Shown in pieces: positions 28,001-35,823 of a stretch of 64,000 bases of DNA. The notes under the pieces are model-generated. The model did not search any database. It was not told where the DNA came from and was given only the letters and a program-made list of their open reading frames with translations. Numbering within the stretch: the stretch's first letter is position 1; every line of letters starts with the position of its first letter. The DNA is from Providencia vermicola (GTDB taxonomy: Bacteria > Pseudomonadota > Gammaproteobacteria > Enterobacterales > Enterobacteriaceae). The position numbers and the translations under genes are program-made. The stretch is taken from assembly GCF_020381325.1 (NCBI RefSeq), contig NZ_JAGSPI010000005.1:248001-312000 (forward strand), written 5' to 3'.

Positions 28001-28852
28001 GTAGTCTAGGCAATGTGTGAGAATTCTAATTACTTCATCACACTTGTTTGCCCGAGAATACAACTGAGCAAGTAAATGTAATCTATTTATTTCAGGTAAA
28101 TTTAAACTTTCAATTTCAGCTAATACTTGATCAGTAAGTCCTCCCATAATTTGCGTGACCCAACGTTGAGCATGCTGATCTACCAATTCTTTTTTATCGT
28201 TTTTAAAAGACAAACATGCAACGTAGCAATCATCAATACCAGTCAATATTTCATTATTTTTATCACTCAATATACAACTGTCGTCTATATGTACTACAGC
28301 ATAAGCATCATGTTTTTTTAACTCAACCATTACTTGTCTGCAAATAGATTCCACATGTCGAGTCCAGATATCTTGGGAGGTGAATACAACAGAAAGACCA
28401 GTTATCGCTTGTGGTGGAAGCCTATTATCTCGATATTTATTGATTTCAGGGATAGCAATAAGTTGTTTATTGCCTTTATCTCTGACCATATCAATCAAAT
28501 CTATTGCATCCAAAGATGTACCATGAATAATATGGACTATATTTTCAAGGAAAGTAATTTCTTCTTCTGTCAGTTTACCTTTTTTAAGTGTTTCTATTCC
28601 GTAATATAGTGCATTCATTACTGATACATGCGTTAGGCTAGTAGCCGATTTTGGCGGTAAAATAACCAGAATACCATCAAAGGTTTTTTTCGGTAATCCA
28701 CACCAAAGAGCGGTTGGTGTTCTACCAATCACATCCTTAAAGTTACCACCTTGTATAATGTCCATGCTCCCCAGATTAAACCCTGCCGAAAATAAGATGG
28801 AAGGGTCAAATTCAAGTAACTCACTGTTTAAATGCTTACTATTTTCATCCAT
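25046..28852 (-). CDS. TPR-CHAT caspase-like protease, cargo of the transposon
   Basis: The protein has 1268 residues. Residues 1-~230 are an unrecognised N-terminal domain. Residues ~240-860 are helical repeats of TPR type (for example HARNYAEQALLLGSENAERKRLAWLAYSDIYQR), interrupted near 540-560 by a very acidic stretch. The C-terminal ~330 residues are a CHAT domain with the caspase-like dyad H1133 (VVVAHGG) and C1174 (LFVCSGG), ending YGDGFLTKS. TPR-CHAT proteins are known partners of type III-E CRISPR effectors and of gasdermin-type death systems, where they cut a specific protein. No partner is present, so it is an orphan effector. The start has an AAAGGA ribosome-binding site. Its 3' end faces the transposase. 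Confidence 0.85.
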   Translation of the reverse strand: MDENSKHLNSELLEFDPSILFSAGFNLGSMDIIQGGNFKDVIGRTPTALWCGLPKKTFDGILVILPPKSATSLTHVSVMNALYYGIETLKKGKLTEEEITFLENIVHIIHGTSLDAIDLIDMVRDKGNKQLIAIPEINKYRDNRLPPQAITGLSVVFTSQDIWTRHVESICRQVMVELKKHDAYAVVHIDDSCILSDKNNEILTGIDDCYVACLSFKNDKKELVDQHAQRWVTQIMGGLTDQVLAEIESLNLPEINRLHLLAQLYSRANKCDEVIRILTHCLDYYNLWDIESLIQLASIAHKIENKPLVKSLLPKDANGLASHDWLEKALDLATYLHDDTLIEMYDQAMELLFPNSESLRENRDRRLLINCSLTHKDKKWIFTTAGFSQYHLTLQSELFSENPIYSSIVEAANDWGNEWAQLAAISCCTHANSLGNSRDAADVASLITTSAIYGRQATLIVLSSLRKIMLVEAISYEEHDHYRILLQSVIRYLANYPNDEQVRQQLTELLSVESCGEIGVPAITLTMLDIASEQSQNISPSQNEEQEDEENNNLKEPDYNTLMEYLERILVWVSAQCVVENGVTVLPSNIVESPDSLIRLIARIINYAAPEKEDIDLNFMEKMVSVVCMLTPHAKYETNMDLRVLRLLGGQFAAASQFQHARNYAEQALLLGSENAERKRLAWLAYSDIYQRCNDPLQAIYSLACAFATNASTTPADMWQEFFAASRILRDLGLLDHARSLLPTLRLLLQNCGADPDTDPRMLSIEESINLCASTSENPSIIARMLSRLTEGCLNAAGNRSDLMPLIIQLSQVIRRADYFHVVVSDESRRVLSEGLEFLGSQVTEFISTVSDIEPTVESVVQQFNLIEKASYSSDISKDYAMITVAARRLLNDQVGVSRPVSENALAIEILADHSVSSISKPVPLHIDWLVNYSRELNTLGADILFLGLDTSGELVVIHISQDKIERIEQSVHSRSFKNRMLTWLEEYPYKYGAIDSFDGNNEFFAAMESLDIKLPIASKLLIIAEPELQQITFNLSLVKSHDECMGDFLGYNSAIAMVPSLTWLASTRQNYSSVHSTRKSWISHQDNPDGGGAMGVALRRLEGTFDEFNFTLDTMQRIPDLSSAEIAVVVAHGGLTRVKRYIHRISDEEMLVEAPTALANALADSDVVILFVCSGGRIDKNPWSNTTVGLPKLLLSRGVKAVIASPWPLDVKVTYNWLEPFLTAWDSGASLFDSTKAANEATARNLGKHPQYSLAMTIYGDGFLTKS

Positions 28853-29005
28853 ACAACAATCCTTTATATATGTTTAATAATCTAAGATCTTTGAAAAACA
28901 GTATAAAGGTAAATGTCATCATTCAGTAAAAAAAAGTTATGGTTAGTACTCCATTCTTATACACGATCAACTCACTGAGGTATTTACTTGTCGGTTATTC
29001 GGTAG

Positions 29006-29053
29006 GACATTTCTAATAAGCCAGCGACTAGACATTCCTATCGAGCCTTGACA
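29006..29053 (-). repeat. Right terminal inverted repeat of the element
   Basis: Reverse-complemented, this segment aligns with the left end over its full length. AGGCTC, AATGTCTA, CTGGCT and AAATGTC occur in the same order, with one extra base. It is the evidence that the element extends past the cargo gene rather than ending after the transposase. Confidence 0.8.
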
Positions 29054-29058
29054 TAAGT
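29054..29058. repeat. Target-site duplication, right copy
   Basis: TAAGT, identical to 23475-23479, directly abuts the right end. Confidence 0.8.
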
Positions 29059-29427
29059 ATGAAATGAAGAAATCCAGCGTTCTGGCTGGTTAATCGTGTT
29101 GGTTCATTTAGGCTTTAAATCGATGTTATTTTCATCACCTGCTATCATTAGGCTCAATCTTAGATCTTCGTGGTACATTTAAATGAAAATGCATAACTCG
29201 CCACACATTGACGAGCTCATCAATGAAACCTTTTCATTTTTAATTTTTGAGCCATTAATATTCCATTTGTCATCCCTTTAGCCACTGGATACTTTATCTA
29301 CCAAATAAAAAAGTACAAATAAAATATTTTAGGCTTTATCTGTTATCAAGTGACAAACGGATAAAATATGATGAGTAAATCGCCGATTTATCAAATTTTG
29401 CTCATTATATATTCTTGGAGTTTCACT
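29059..29427. other. Gene-free stretch between the mobile element and the MuiA-like gene
   Basis: This 369-bp AT-rich interval is the ancestral DNA on the far side of dif. It presumably contains the promoter of the gene at 29428. No RNA gene or clear operator is seen. Confidence 0.4.
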
Positions 29428-31056
29428 ATGACGGTTTCCATTCGTATTGCAAGTGGCTTACTTTTAACATCACTTCTTGCTGCTGGCCATGCTCTAGCGG
29501 AAGCAGAAAGTACTTTAAATCAAAATGTTAAGCTAAATCATGCGACTATATTTTTACGTGGGGCTGAGTTGGATAATAATGTGACCCTGTCACTTAAATC
29601 AGGCCAAAATGATGTTATATTAACCAATATTGCAACAAACATAGACCCACGAACTCTGTCCGTTAGTTTGAAAAATAATGATGTTATTATTCGCTCAATT
29701 AATGTCCAAAAGGTCTCTGTTCCCCCTACTTACTCACCTGAAATAATTACGCTTCAAGAACAACAAAAACAAAATAATCAACAAATTGAACGCTTAAATA
29801 TTGCAATTAAAGTGGGAGAAGAACAATTATCGTTGTTGAAAGATCAACGCTTTTTTGGTGAAAACAATAGCCAGACAATTGAACAATCGTCACAAAAGTT
29901 GAATTTTATCCGTCAACAGATGACGCAAATATTGCAAGAACAGCAGCAAAATCAAGCATCAGTGGATGAGCTTGAAGAAAAAAACATGTTGCTACAAGCT
30001 CAAATTGATGAAAACTTGCCTGCGGTTGTCGGGCAGCAAACTCAAGTGGTGATGGTTATTGATGCGAAAAACGCGACCACAGCACAAATGCAACTTTCTT
30101 ACCTTACCCCTGATGCCGCTTGGTCCCCAAGTTATGATTTTCGTAGTGAAGATGTTGAATCCCCTATTGTTCTTACCTACAAGGCCAATGTTGTGCAAAA
30201 CACAGGGATTGATTGGCGAGATGTCAATCTAACGTTATCTTCTGTAAACCCGTCTAAAAATATTACGCCATTTAACCTGCAACCTTGGCGCTTATCAGTT
30301 TATGATGACAATATACAGTACGAATCCCAAGCCTTAATGCGACAGGCTCCTGCTCCCGTCGCAATGATGGACGCCAATCTGCGTGGAAAAAAAAGTCGTG
30401 ATAATTCAGGTATTGCCGATTTTGTCACTGCATCAAACAATGGCATCAATTTAAACTACGATATTTCATTACCTTATAGCCTAAAAAGCAGCACAAAACC
30501 CAACTCGTTGACCATCAAACAAACAGATGTTATAGGAAAATACCAATACACGGCGACACCGAAACTGGCGGAAGATGTCTTCTTACAAGCCGATATCGAT
30601 AATTGGCAGGCTCTGAATTTACTGAATGGTAACGCCAATATTTACTATGGCAATACGTATATTGGTAATTTCCAAATTGATACCACTCAGTTGAATGATA
30701 CTCTCTTTATTCCTTTTGGCATTGATAAAAACATTCAGATTTCTCGTGAAAATAACGAAAAAATGAAGAAAAAACCAAGCTTTATTGGTTCAACTATTGA
30801 ACAAAAGGAAGGATATTTAATTAAAGCCAAAAATATGCATACTAAGCCAATTAATTTAACAATTATTGACCAATTACCGATTAGTCAAGATAGTGAAATT
30901 AAAGTTTCTGAAATTGATAATAAACAGGCTGTTGTCAATAAAACAACAGGAGAATTAACTTGGGATGTGACTTTAGAAGCTAACCAACAGATTGAAATTC
31001 CATTTAATTATACGTTGAGCTACCCAAAAGATAAGCATATCGTTGGTCTTGAATAG
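29428..31056 (+). CDS. Exported DUF4139/DUF4140 (MuiA-like) protein
   Basis: I start at MTVSIRIASGLL, preceded by TTGGAG, because it gives a clean signal peptide (cut after HALA); the frame is open further upstream to 29368. The 542-residue product has an N-terminal DUF4140 domain (ATIFLRGAELDNNVTLSLKSGQNDVILTNIATNIDPRTLSV), a coiled coil at about 100-190 (EQQKQNNQQIERLN, QQMTQILQEQQQNQASVDELEEKN), and a DUF4139 domain with LSYLTPDAAWSPSYDFR and NTGIDWRDVNLTLSS. These proteins are predicted periplasmic and were named for inhibiting mucoidy; the mechanism is unknown. Confidence 0.8.
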   Translation: MTVSIRIASGLLLTSLLAAGHALAEAESTLNQNVKLNHATIFLRGAELDNNVTLSLKSGQNDVILTNIATNIDPRTLSVSLKNNDVIIRSINVQKVSVPPTYSPEIITLQEQQKQNNQQIERLNIAIKVGEEQLSLLKDQRFFGENNSQTIEQSSQKLNFIRQQMTQILQEQQQNQASVDELEEKNMLLQAQIDENLPAVVGQQTQVVMVIDAKNATTAQMQLSYLTPDAAWSPSYDFRSEDVESPIVLTYKANVVQNTGIDWRDVNLTLSSVNPSKNITPFNLQPWRLSVYDDNIQYESQALMRQAPAPVAMMDANLRGKKSRDNSGIADFVTASNNGINLNYDISLPYSLKSSTKPNSLTIKQTDVIGKYQYTATPKLAEDVFLQADIDNWQALNLLNGNANIYYGNTYIGNFQIDTTQLNDTLFIPFGIDKNIQISRENNEKMKKKPSFIGSTIEQKEGYLIKAKNMHTKPINLTIIDQLPISQDSEIKVSEIDNKQAVVNKTTGELTWDVTLEANQQIEIPFNYTLSYPKDKHIVGLE

Positions 31057-31130
31057 TAACTTTTGTAGTTCCCTTTCGAAGGCGTTAGAATAAATTTACG
31101 CAAGACAACAATAATAGCTTAGAGGTTTTC

Positions 31131-31880
31131 ATGATTATATTAGTGACTGGTGCATCATCTGGATTTGGCGAATCTATCGCGCGTAGATTCATTCAGCAAG
31201 GTCATACCGTTATTGGTACAGGGCGTCGAACCGAACGTTTAGAAGCGTTACAACGCGAATTAGGCAATAGTTTTCACCCTCTAACATTAGATGTTCAAGA
31301 TAGAAAAGCGATTCAAACTGCCGTTGCTAATTTACCTACCTCCTTGAAAAATATTGATGTTCTTGTCAATAATGCAGGTTTAGCACTTGGTTTGGAACCT
31401 GCGTTTAATGCAAACCCAGATGATTGGGCAGTAATGATTGATACCAATACCAAAGGTTTGGTCAATATGACCTATGAAGTCCTACAAGGTATGGTGGCAA
31501 AAGATCATGGCCATATTATTAATATTGGTTCAACCGCAGCAAGTTGGCCTTACAAGGGGGGGAATGTGTATGGCGCCACTAAGGCATTTGTTAAACAATT
31601 TTCATTAGGTTTACGTGCTGATTTACAAGGTAAAAAAATTCGAGTGACGGATATTGAGCCAGGTTTAGTCGGTGGAACTGAGTTTTCTAACGTGCGTTTT
31701 AAAGGTGATGATGATAAAGCTGCAAACACCTATAAAGGTGCTGAGGCATTAACACCTGAAGATATCGCTGAAACGGTATTTTGGGTTGCAACGCTGCCTG
31801 CGCATATGAACGTGAATACTCTGGAATTAATGCCTGTCTGCCAAACATTCGCTGGTTTAACCGTTCATAAACAACTTTAA
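31131..31880 (+). CDS. ydfG: NADP-dependent 3-hydroxy acid dehydrogenase YdfG
   Basis: This 249-residue SDR is near-identical in plan to E. coli YdfG: TGASSGFGESIARRFIQQGHTVIGTGRR at the cofactor site, NNAGLALG, IGSTAASWPYKGGNVYGATKAFVKQFS with the YxxxK dyad intact, and IEPGLVGGTEFSNVRFKGDD. It oxidises L-allo-threonine, serine and 3-hydroxy acids, and acts in malonic semialdehyde reduction in E. coli. ydfG is also a terminus-region gene in E. coli, so its position fits the backbone. AGAGG precedes the start. Confidence 0.95.
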   Translation: MIILVTGASSGFGESIARRFIQQGHTVIGTGRRTERLEALQRELGNSFHPLTLDVQDRKAIQTAVANLPTSLKNIDVLVNNAGLALGLEPAFNANPDDWAVMIDTNTKGLVNMTYEVLQGMVAKDHGHIINIGSTAASWPYKGGNVYGATKAFVKQFSLGLRADLQGKKIRVTDIEPGLVGGTEFSNVRFKGDDDKAANTYKGAEALTPEDIAETVFWVATLPAHMNVNTLELMPVCQTFAGLTVHKQL

Positions 31881-31961
31881 TTTTCGTACTATTCTCTACA
31901 GACGAAATGGTTTATCTTTGGCTATACTCAAGATATTGACCCTGTTTAGTAAGGAATTTAC

Positions 31962-32336
31962 ATGAGTACTCAGAATATTTTAAAGAAAAGCGTAGCAACA
32001 ATGTGTGTTTGTTTACCATTACTTTGGGCAACAGTTGCACCTGCTGCTCAGGGAAATACAACAACGTCATGCACTGCAGGCAGTACTTGTGTTTCTGTTG
32101 GTAAAGGTGATGATACTTTAAATAAAGAACAAGCTCGCCAAGAAAAAGAACAATGGGATAACACTCGAATGTTACGCAATAAAGTGAATACGCGTACTGA
32201 AAAAGAGTTCGATAAGATTGACGCCGCATTTGATGCAAAAGATAAGTGTGAAAAAAGCTTGAATCTGAATGCCTATTGGGAACCTAGTACAAAACGCTGT
32301 TTAGATGTTGGTACTGGTCGTCCAATTAACCCGTAA
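31962..32336 (+). CDS. ynfB: Exported DUF1283 protein YnfB
   Basis: The 124-residue product has a signal peptide (cut near APAAQG). Its C-terminal half matches E. coli YnfB closely: [55 protein letters not shown]. Two cysteine pairs are possible (TSCTAGSTC and KCEK...RCLD). The function is unknown; it is periplasmic by prediction. A second small exported gene (ynfD-like) follows 44 bp later. Confidence 0.9.
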   Translation: MSTQNILKKSVATMCVCLPLLWATVAPAAQGNTTTSCTAGSTCVSVGKGDDTLNKEQARQEKEQWDNTRMLRNKVNTRTEKEFDKIDAAFDAKDKCEKSLNLNAYWEPSTKRCLDVGTGRPINP

Positions 32337-32380
32337 GTTGTTAATTTGTTCGTTATGGAGTCATTTACCAAGGAGGATCG

Positions 32381-32614
32381 ATGCAAAAAAAATTGTTAGT
32401 TCCATTATTTTTAGTGATGTTGGCCCCTGCTTTTGCTCAAGCTTCATGTGAAAGTGTAATAGAAGAAATTAAACAAAAAATTATCAATAATGGCGTACCT
32501 GCCGATAGTTTTAGTTTAGTTGCAGTTCCTAATGATGAAGTTGACCCATCAAAAGGCCAAGTTGTCGGTCACTGCCAAAATGATTCATATAAAATTATTT
32601 ATACCCGCCATTAG
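32381..32614 (+). CDS. ynfD: Small exported DUF1161 protein YnfD-like
   Basis: The 77-residue product has a signal peptide (cut after AFAQA) and the DUF1161 core SCESVIEEIKQKIINNGVPADSF...VVGHCQNDSYKIIYTR, matching E. coli YnfD. Two cysteines probably form a disulfide. The start has an AAGGAGG site. It probably shares a transcript with ynfB and ends at the strong terminator at 32632. Confidence 0.9.
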   Translation: MQKKLLVPLFLVMLAPAFAQASCESVIEEIKQKIINNGVPADSFSLVAVPNDEVDPSKGQVVGHCQNDSYKIIYTRH

Positions 32615-32631
32615 GCATGGATAAATAATAC

Positions 32632-32660
32632 AAAAAAGGGCGAATTAATCGCCCTTTTTA
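32632..32660. terminator. Rho-independent terminator between ynfD and bioD2
   Basis: The stem GGGCGA/TCGCCC is flanked by an A-run and by TTTTTA, and can work in both directions for the convergent genes. Confidence 0.85.
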
Positions 32661-32679
32661 CTTGTTTTTTTTCAAATAA

Positions 32680-33354
32680 TTATGCGGGTACAGTAATAAA
32701 TTCCTGCAATTTTTCGATATGCAAATAGTGTCCTAAATCCCGCTCTTCTGGCCGTAATAAATACGGAATTTCACCAATTAGAGGCGCTTTAATGTGGTGC
32801 TGCAGGCGGTCAATAATTTGTGCGTAATGAGCAAGACCTGGGTTAATTCGGTTTGCCATCCAGCCAATTAGCGGTAAACCATCGGCCCTAATTGCATCCG
32901 CTGTTAACAAGGCATGATTGACACAACCGTGCTGAATACCCACCACTAAGATGACTCCGACAGATTGTCCTTTGAGCCAATCGGCATAAAAAGTATTATC
33001 ATCAAGCAAATAGCGCCAACCGCCATTTCCTTCAATAACGACCATATCGCATTGTTCATGTAAATGCTCTAAACCTTGTTTGATTTTACTAAAATCAATG
33101 CTGTTCTCATGGCTGTAGTTGTCAGTGATGCGAACTGGATTAACTTCATCATAAGAAACGAGGTCTTTAGACACACTGTGAATCAATAATGCATCTTTAT
33201 TCCTGGTTCCTTCAGGGGTATCAATGCATTGATCTGCAATAGGTTTGTATCCTACGGCTTTAATTCCTTGTCCATTGAGTGCTTGCAAGATAGCAAGTGT
33301 TGATACTGTCTTCCCGACATCTGTATCTGTCCCGGTAATAAATAGATTGATCAT
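32680..33354 (-). CDS. bioD2: Dethiobiotin synthetase paralogue BioD2 (YnfK)
   Basis: The 224-residue protein has the BioD P-loop GTDTDVGKT at residues 8-16, the substrate lysine in VGYKPIADQ, and VVIEGNGGWRYLL. It corresponds to E. coli YnfK, the second BioD, which lies directly before mlc there as here. BioD closes the ureido ring of dethiobiotin with ATP and CO2. Whether this paralogue contributes to biotin synthesis is uncertain in E. coli. It is 140 bp downstream of mlc on the same strand. Confidence 0.9.
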   Translation of the reverse strand: MINLFITGTDTDVGKTVSTLAILQALNGQGIKAVGYKPIADQCIDTPEGTRNKDALLIHSVSKDLVSYDEVNPVRITDNYSHENSIDFSKIKQGLEHLHEQCDMVVIEGNGGWRYLLDDNTFYADWLKGQSVGVILVVGIQHGCVNHALLTADAIRADGLPLIGWMANRINPGLAHYAQIIDRLQHHIKAPLIGEIPYLLRPEERDLGHYLHIEKLQEFITVPA

Positions 33355-33494
33355 GGTCTTTTTCTATCCTGAAGTGACAGACTAACAGCAATAAGCTGTA
33401 AAAATGATATGGATTCAGTTTATGGGAATGGGAAAGTGATAAGTTTGCGTTAGCTCAATTTTGTGGTCGATAGTCAAAAGTTTATCGAATTGTT

Positions 33495-34718
33495 TTAGCC
33501 TTGTAGCAATTGTAGTAGCAGTGAACCATCATATAAAGCGCGCTGAATTAATGTAGATTCACTTTCTTTTACTGAAAAATTAGATTTTTCAATTAGCAAA
33601 TGTGAACTATACAGAGGAGATGCGTATTGATGTATATAATGATGCAACCGCTCAAATAATCTCTCTGATGCTATATTTAAGGGGGAATTAATAAGAATAA
33701 GTTCAGTGCCAAATAGGCTTACCATTAACGCTAATGGTTTGGCCAATTGTTTTGCTACCATTTCTATTAGATAAACACAAAGGGGATCGCCTAATATTGC
33801 GCCAGCACAAATTTTATCGATTGATATTTCACTTTGGAATAAGACGCTGTCAGGGTAATTACAAGATAAATTACTGGCTTTTTGTAATACCACTGGAATG
33901 GAAACATGCGTTTCTAAGCAACCTTCACCACCACAATAACAGGCAACTTGGTTCGATTCATCTAACTGACTATGACCGAATAGAAGCGGTTTTTGTGTAT
34001 TAGCATCTAATGTCACGCCACGGTTTAGCACAGTGGCATTCACCACATCCTGTATTTGAAGGTAAATAATATTTGTGGCTTGCCGTTTTGCTGAAAGCGA
34101 AAAATGATCCATTAATGCCAGTGCATCAACGGTTGAGTGTAAATAAACAGGTAAACCTGTTTGTTTAGTCAGATGTTGTGCTATTGGTAAAGAATTAATA
34201 TTGAAACCCGTAAGTTGGAAAACAATCCCTTGGTAAGGATCTATGATACCTTCTGCAAGGATGCTTATCGCAGTAAGCCGCTCAATTAACATTTGATGAT
34301 CAGCAAAAAACTGGCTGATTAACTCAAGCAATTCATAAATAAAAGCATCATTACCACACACATCAAATGGGTATGTGTTTTGCGCTAGCGTCACCCCGTT
34401 GATTTCCTTCAAAGAAACCGTGATTTTACGTGGCTCAATAACCATAGAAAGAAACTGCCACCCTTCACTTTCAATGACCAGACCAATTGCGGGGCGACCT
34501 CGCAAACCCAATACTGGAAATTCTAGCTCTTTAATAAGGTGGGCATCCATTAGTTCACGGGTAATTTTAGTGATACTTGCAGGGGCTAATGAAGCTTGCT
34601 TAGATAAGGCAATACGCGATATTGGACCATGTTGATCAATTATTCGATACACAATACCTGTGTTTAATTGTTTTATTTGGTCAATATGACCCGTTTGGTT
34701 CAGCATAGCGATTGTCAA
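33495..34718 (-). CDS. mlc: ROK-family repressor Mlc (DgsA)
   Basis: The 407-residue protein aligns with E. coli Mlc: N-terminal GHIDQIKQLNTGIVYRIIDQHGPISRIALSKQASLAPASITKITRELMDAHLIKELE with the helix-turn-helix, the zinc site GHSQLD...CYCGGEGCLE, and the end ALYDGSLLLQLLQG. Mlc represses pts and glucose-uptake genes and is withdrawn to the membrane by dephosphorylated PtsG. The middle is unusually diverged: the ROK glycine block (HNVGAGV in E. coli) reads DVVNATV. The order bioD2-mlc-ynfL-ynfM equals E. coli. Confidence 0.9.
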   Translation of the reverse strand: MTIAMLNQTGHIDQIKQLNTGIVYRIIDQHGPISRIALSKQASLAPASITKITRELMDAHLIKELEFPVLGLRGRPAIGLVIESEGWQFLSMVIEPRKITVSLKEINGVTLAQNTYPFDVCGNDAFIYELLELISQFFADHQMLIERLTAISILAEGIIDPYQGIVFQLTGFNINSLPIAQHLTKQTGLPVYLHSTVDALALMDHFSLSAKRQATNIIYLQIQDVVNATVLNRGVTLDANTQKPLLFGHSQLDESNQVACYCGGEGCLETHVSIPVVLQKASNLSCNYPDSVLFQSEISIDKICAGAILGDPLCVYLIEMVAKQLAKPLALMVSLFGTELILINSPLNIASERLFERLHHYIHQYASPLYSSHLLIEKSNFSVKESESTLIQRALYDGSLLLQLLQG

Positions 34719-34802
34719 ATCCTTTATAAAGCAATTAGTTATTATGCCTTATTCTGTATATGAATGATTCTGCATACATACCAAATGTGACTTCAGTCAC
34801 GT

Positions 34803-35708
34803 TTATTTGCCGACAATATTGGAAATCAAAATTTGAGTCAATTTTTTAGCGACTGCGGGTAAGGTTCTACGGGTATTGTAAACTAACCATACTTCAGATG
34901 ATGCCTCAATATTAATTAATTTTATATATCTTACACCATCAATTTTCATGCGTGTGAATGATTCAGTAATAATAGATATCCCCATTCCTGCGGAAACTAA
35001 TCCAAGAATTGTCATGGCTTCCCCAGCTTCTTGTGAGATTTTAGGGACGATCCCCGCGGAGGTTAATAACTGGCTGATCTCATCATGTAATGCCGTTCCT
35101 ACTTCACGTTCAAAGAAAATTAGAGGGTAATTAGCCAACAATTGAATATCGACACCTTGTTCTTCGAATTCTAACAGTGGGTGCCCTTCATAAACGGCCA
35201 CCATAAATGATTCTTTAAATAGCAATTGATAGTCAAGTTGCTCAGGCAAAATAGTATTTCGCATAATCCCCATGTCAATGCGCCCAGTTACTAAAGGCGC
35301 AATTTGTTGTTTTGTATTCATTTGGTGCATGTGAATAGAGACTTCAGGGTAGGTTTCACGGTATTGCCTTAAGCTCATTGTGACTTTATGCATAAAGGGT
35401 GTTGTGGAAGTAAAACCAATAGATAATTCACCGAGCTCACCTTTTTCCATTCGAGCTGCTTTAGTTGCAGCCGCATTAACTTGAGCAAGTATTTGATAAG
35501 CCTCTTTTAAAAACATGGTTCCTGCAGGTGTTAGAGCGACATTTCGATTATTTCTTTCCAATAATTTGGCATGAATTTGTTCTTCAAGTGATTGTATTTG
35601 TTGGCTTAGTGGAGGTTGTGATATATGTAGGCGCTCAGCGGCTCGCCCAAAATGGAGCTCTTCTGCTACCGCAATAAAATAGCGTAAATGTCTCAGTTCA
35701 ATGTTCAT
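34803..35708 (-). CDS. ynfL: LysR-family regulator YnfL
   Basis: The 301-residue protein has the LysR helix-turn-helix at the N-terminus (MNIELRHLRYFIAVAEELHFGRAAERLHISQPPLSQQIQSLE) and a type-2 periplasmic-binding fold for the effector. It occupies the ynfL position between mlc and the divergent MFS gene ynfM, the usual layout for a LysR protein controlling its neighbour. Sequence beyond the first 60 residues is only moderately like E. coli YnfL, so the call rests partly on position. Confidence 0.85.
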   Translation of the reverse strand: MNIELRHLRYFIAVAEELHFGRAAERLHISQPPLSQQIQSLEEQIHAKLLERNNRNVALTPAGTMFLKEAYQILAQVNAAATKAARMEKGELGELSIGFTSTTPFMHKVTMSLRQYRETYPEVSIHMHQMNTKQQIAPLVTGRIDMGIMRNTILPEQLDYQLLFKESFMVAVYEGHPLLEFEEQGVDIQLLANYPLIFFEREVGTALHDEISQLLTSAGIVPKISQEAGEAMTILGLVSAGMGISIITESFTRMKIDGVRYIKLINIEASSEVWLVYNTRRTLPAVAKKLTQILISNIVGK

Positions 35709-35783
35709 AAGTATATTGATATTTTAAAAGTATCATTTTAGATAATTAATATATTAGACAAAAAACTTAGGAATTTCTATTCT

Positions 35784-35797
35784 TTGATCAAAATCAA
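35784..35797. promoter_or_regulatory. FNR-type box upstream of ynfM
   Basis: TTGAT-CAAA-ATCAA is a perfect match to the FNR consensus TTGAT-N4-ATCAA. It ends 26 bp before the ynfM start codon, a position more suited to repression or to a leader-near promoter than to classical activation. Confidence 0.5.
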
Positions 35798-35823
35798 ATG
35801 AGTTGGTATGACAAGGAATACAC

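Larger units (their letters stand above)
23480..29053 (+). mobile_element. IS1202-superfamily (ISAba32-like) element carrying a TPR-CHAT cargo gene
   Basis: The left end starts TGTAGAGGCTC. The right end, read inward on the other strand, starts TGTCAAGGCTC. Over about 48 bp the two ends share the blocks AGGCTC, AATGTCTA, CTGGCT and AAATGTC in the same order. A perfect TAAGT duplication flanks the element. It holds a DDE transposase (left) and, convergent to it, the TPR-CHAT gene; both lie inside the inverted ends. Total length is 5574 bp, against ~1.5 kb for a simple IS of this type. Insertion 5 bp from the XerC arm of a dif site with a 5-bp duplication agrees with what is known of ISAba32-type elements. 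Confidence 0.85.

Noticed and set aside
29152-29161. Third copy of the transposon-end motif (GGCTCAATCT)
   Set aside because: Only a 10-bp match, without the paired AATGTC block and outside the target duplication; likely chance.
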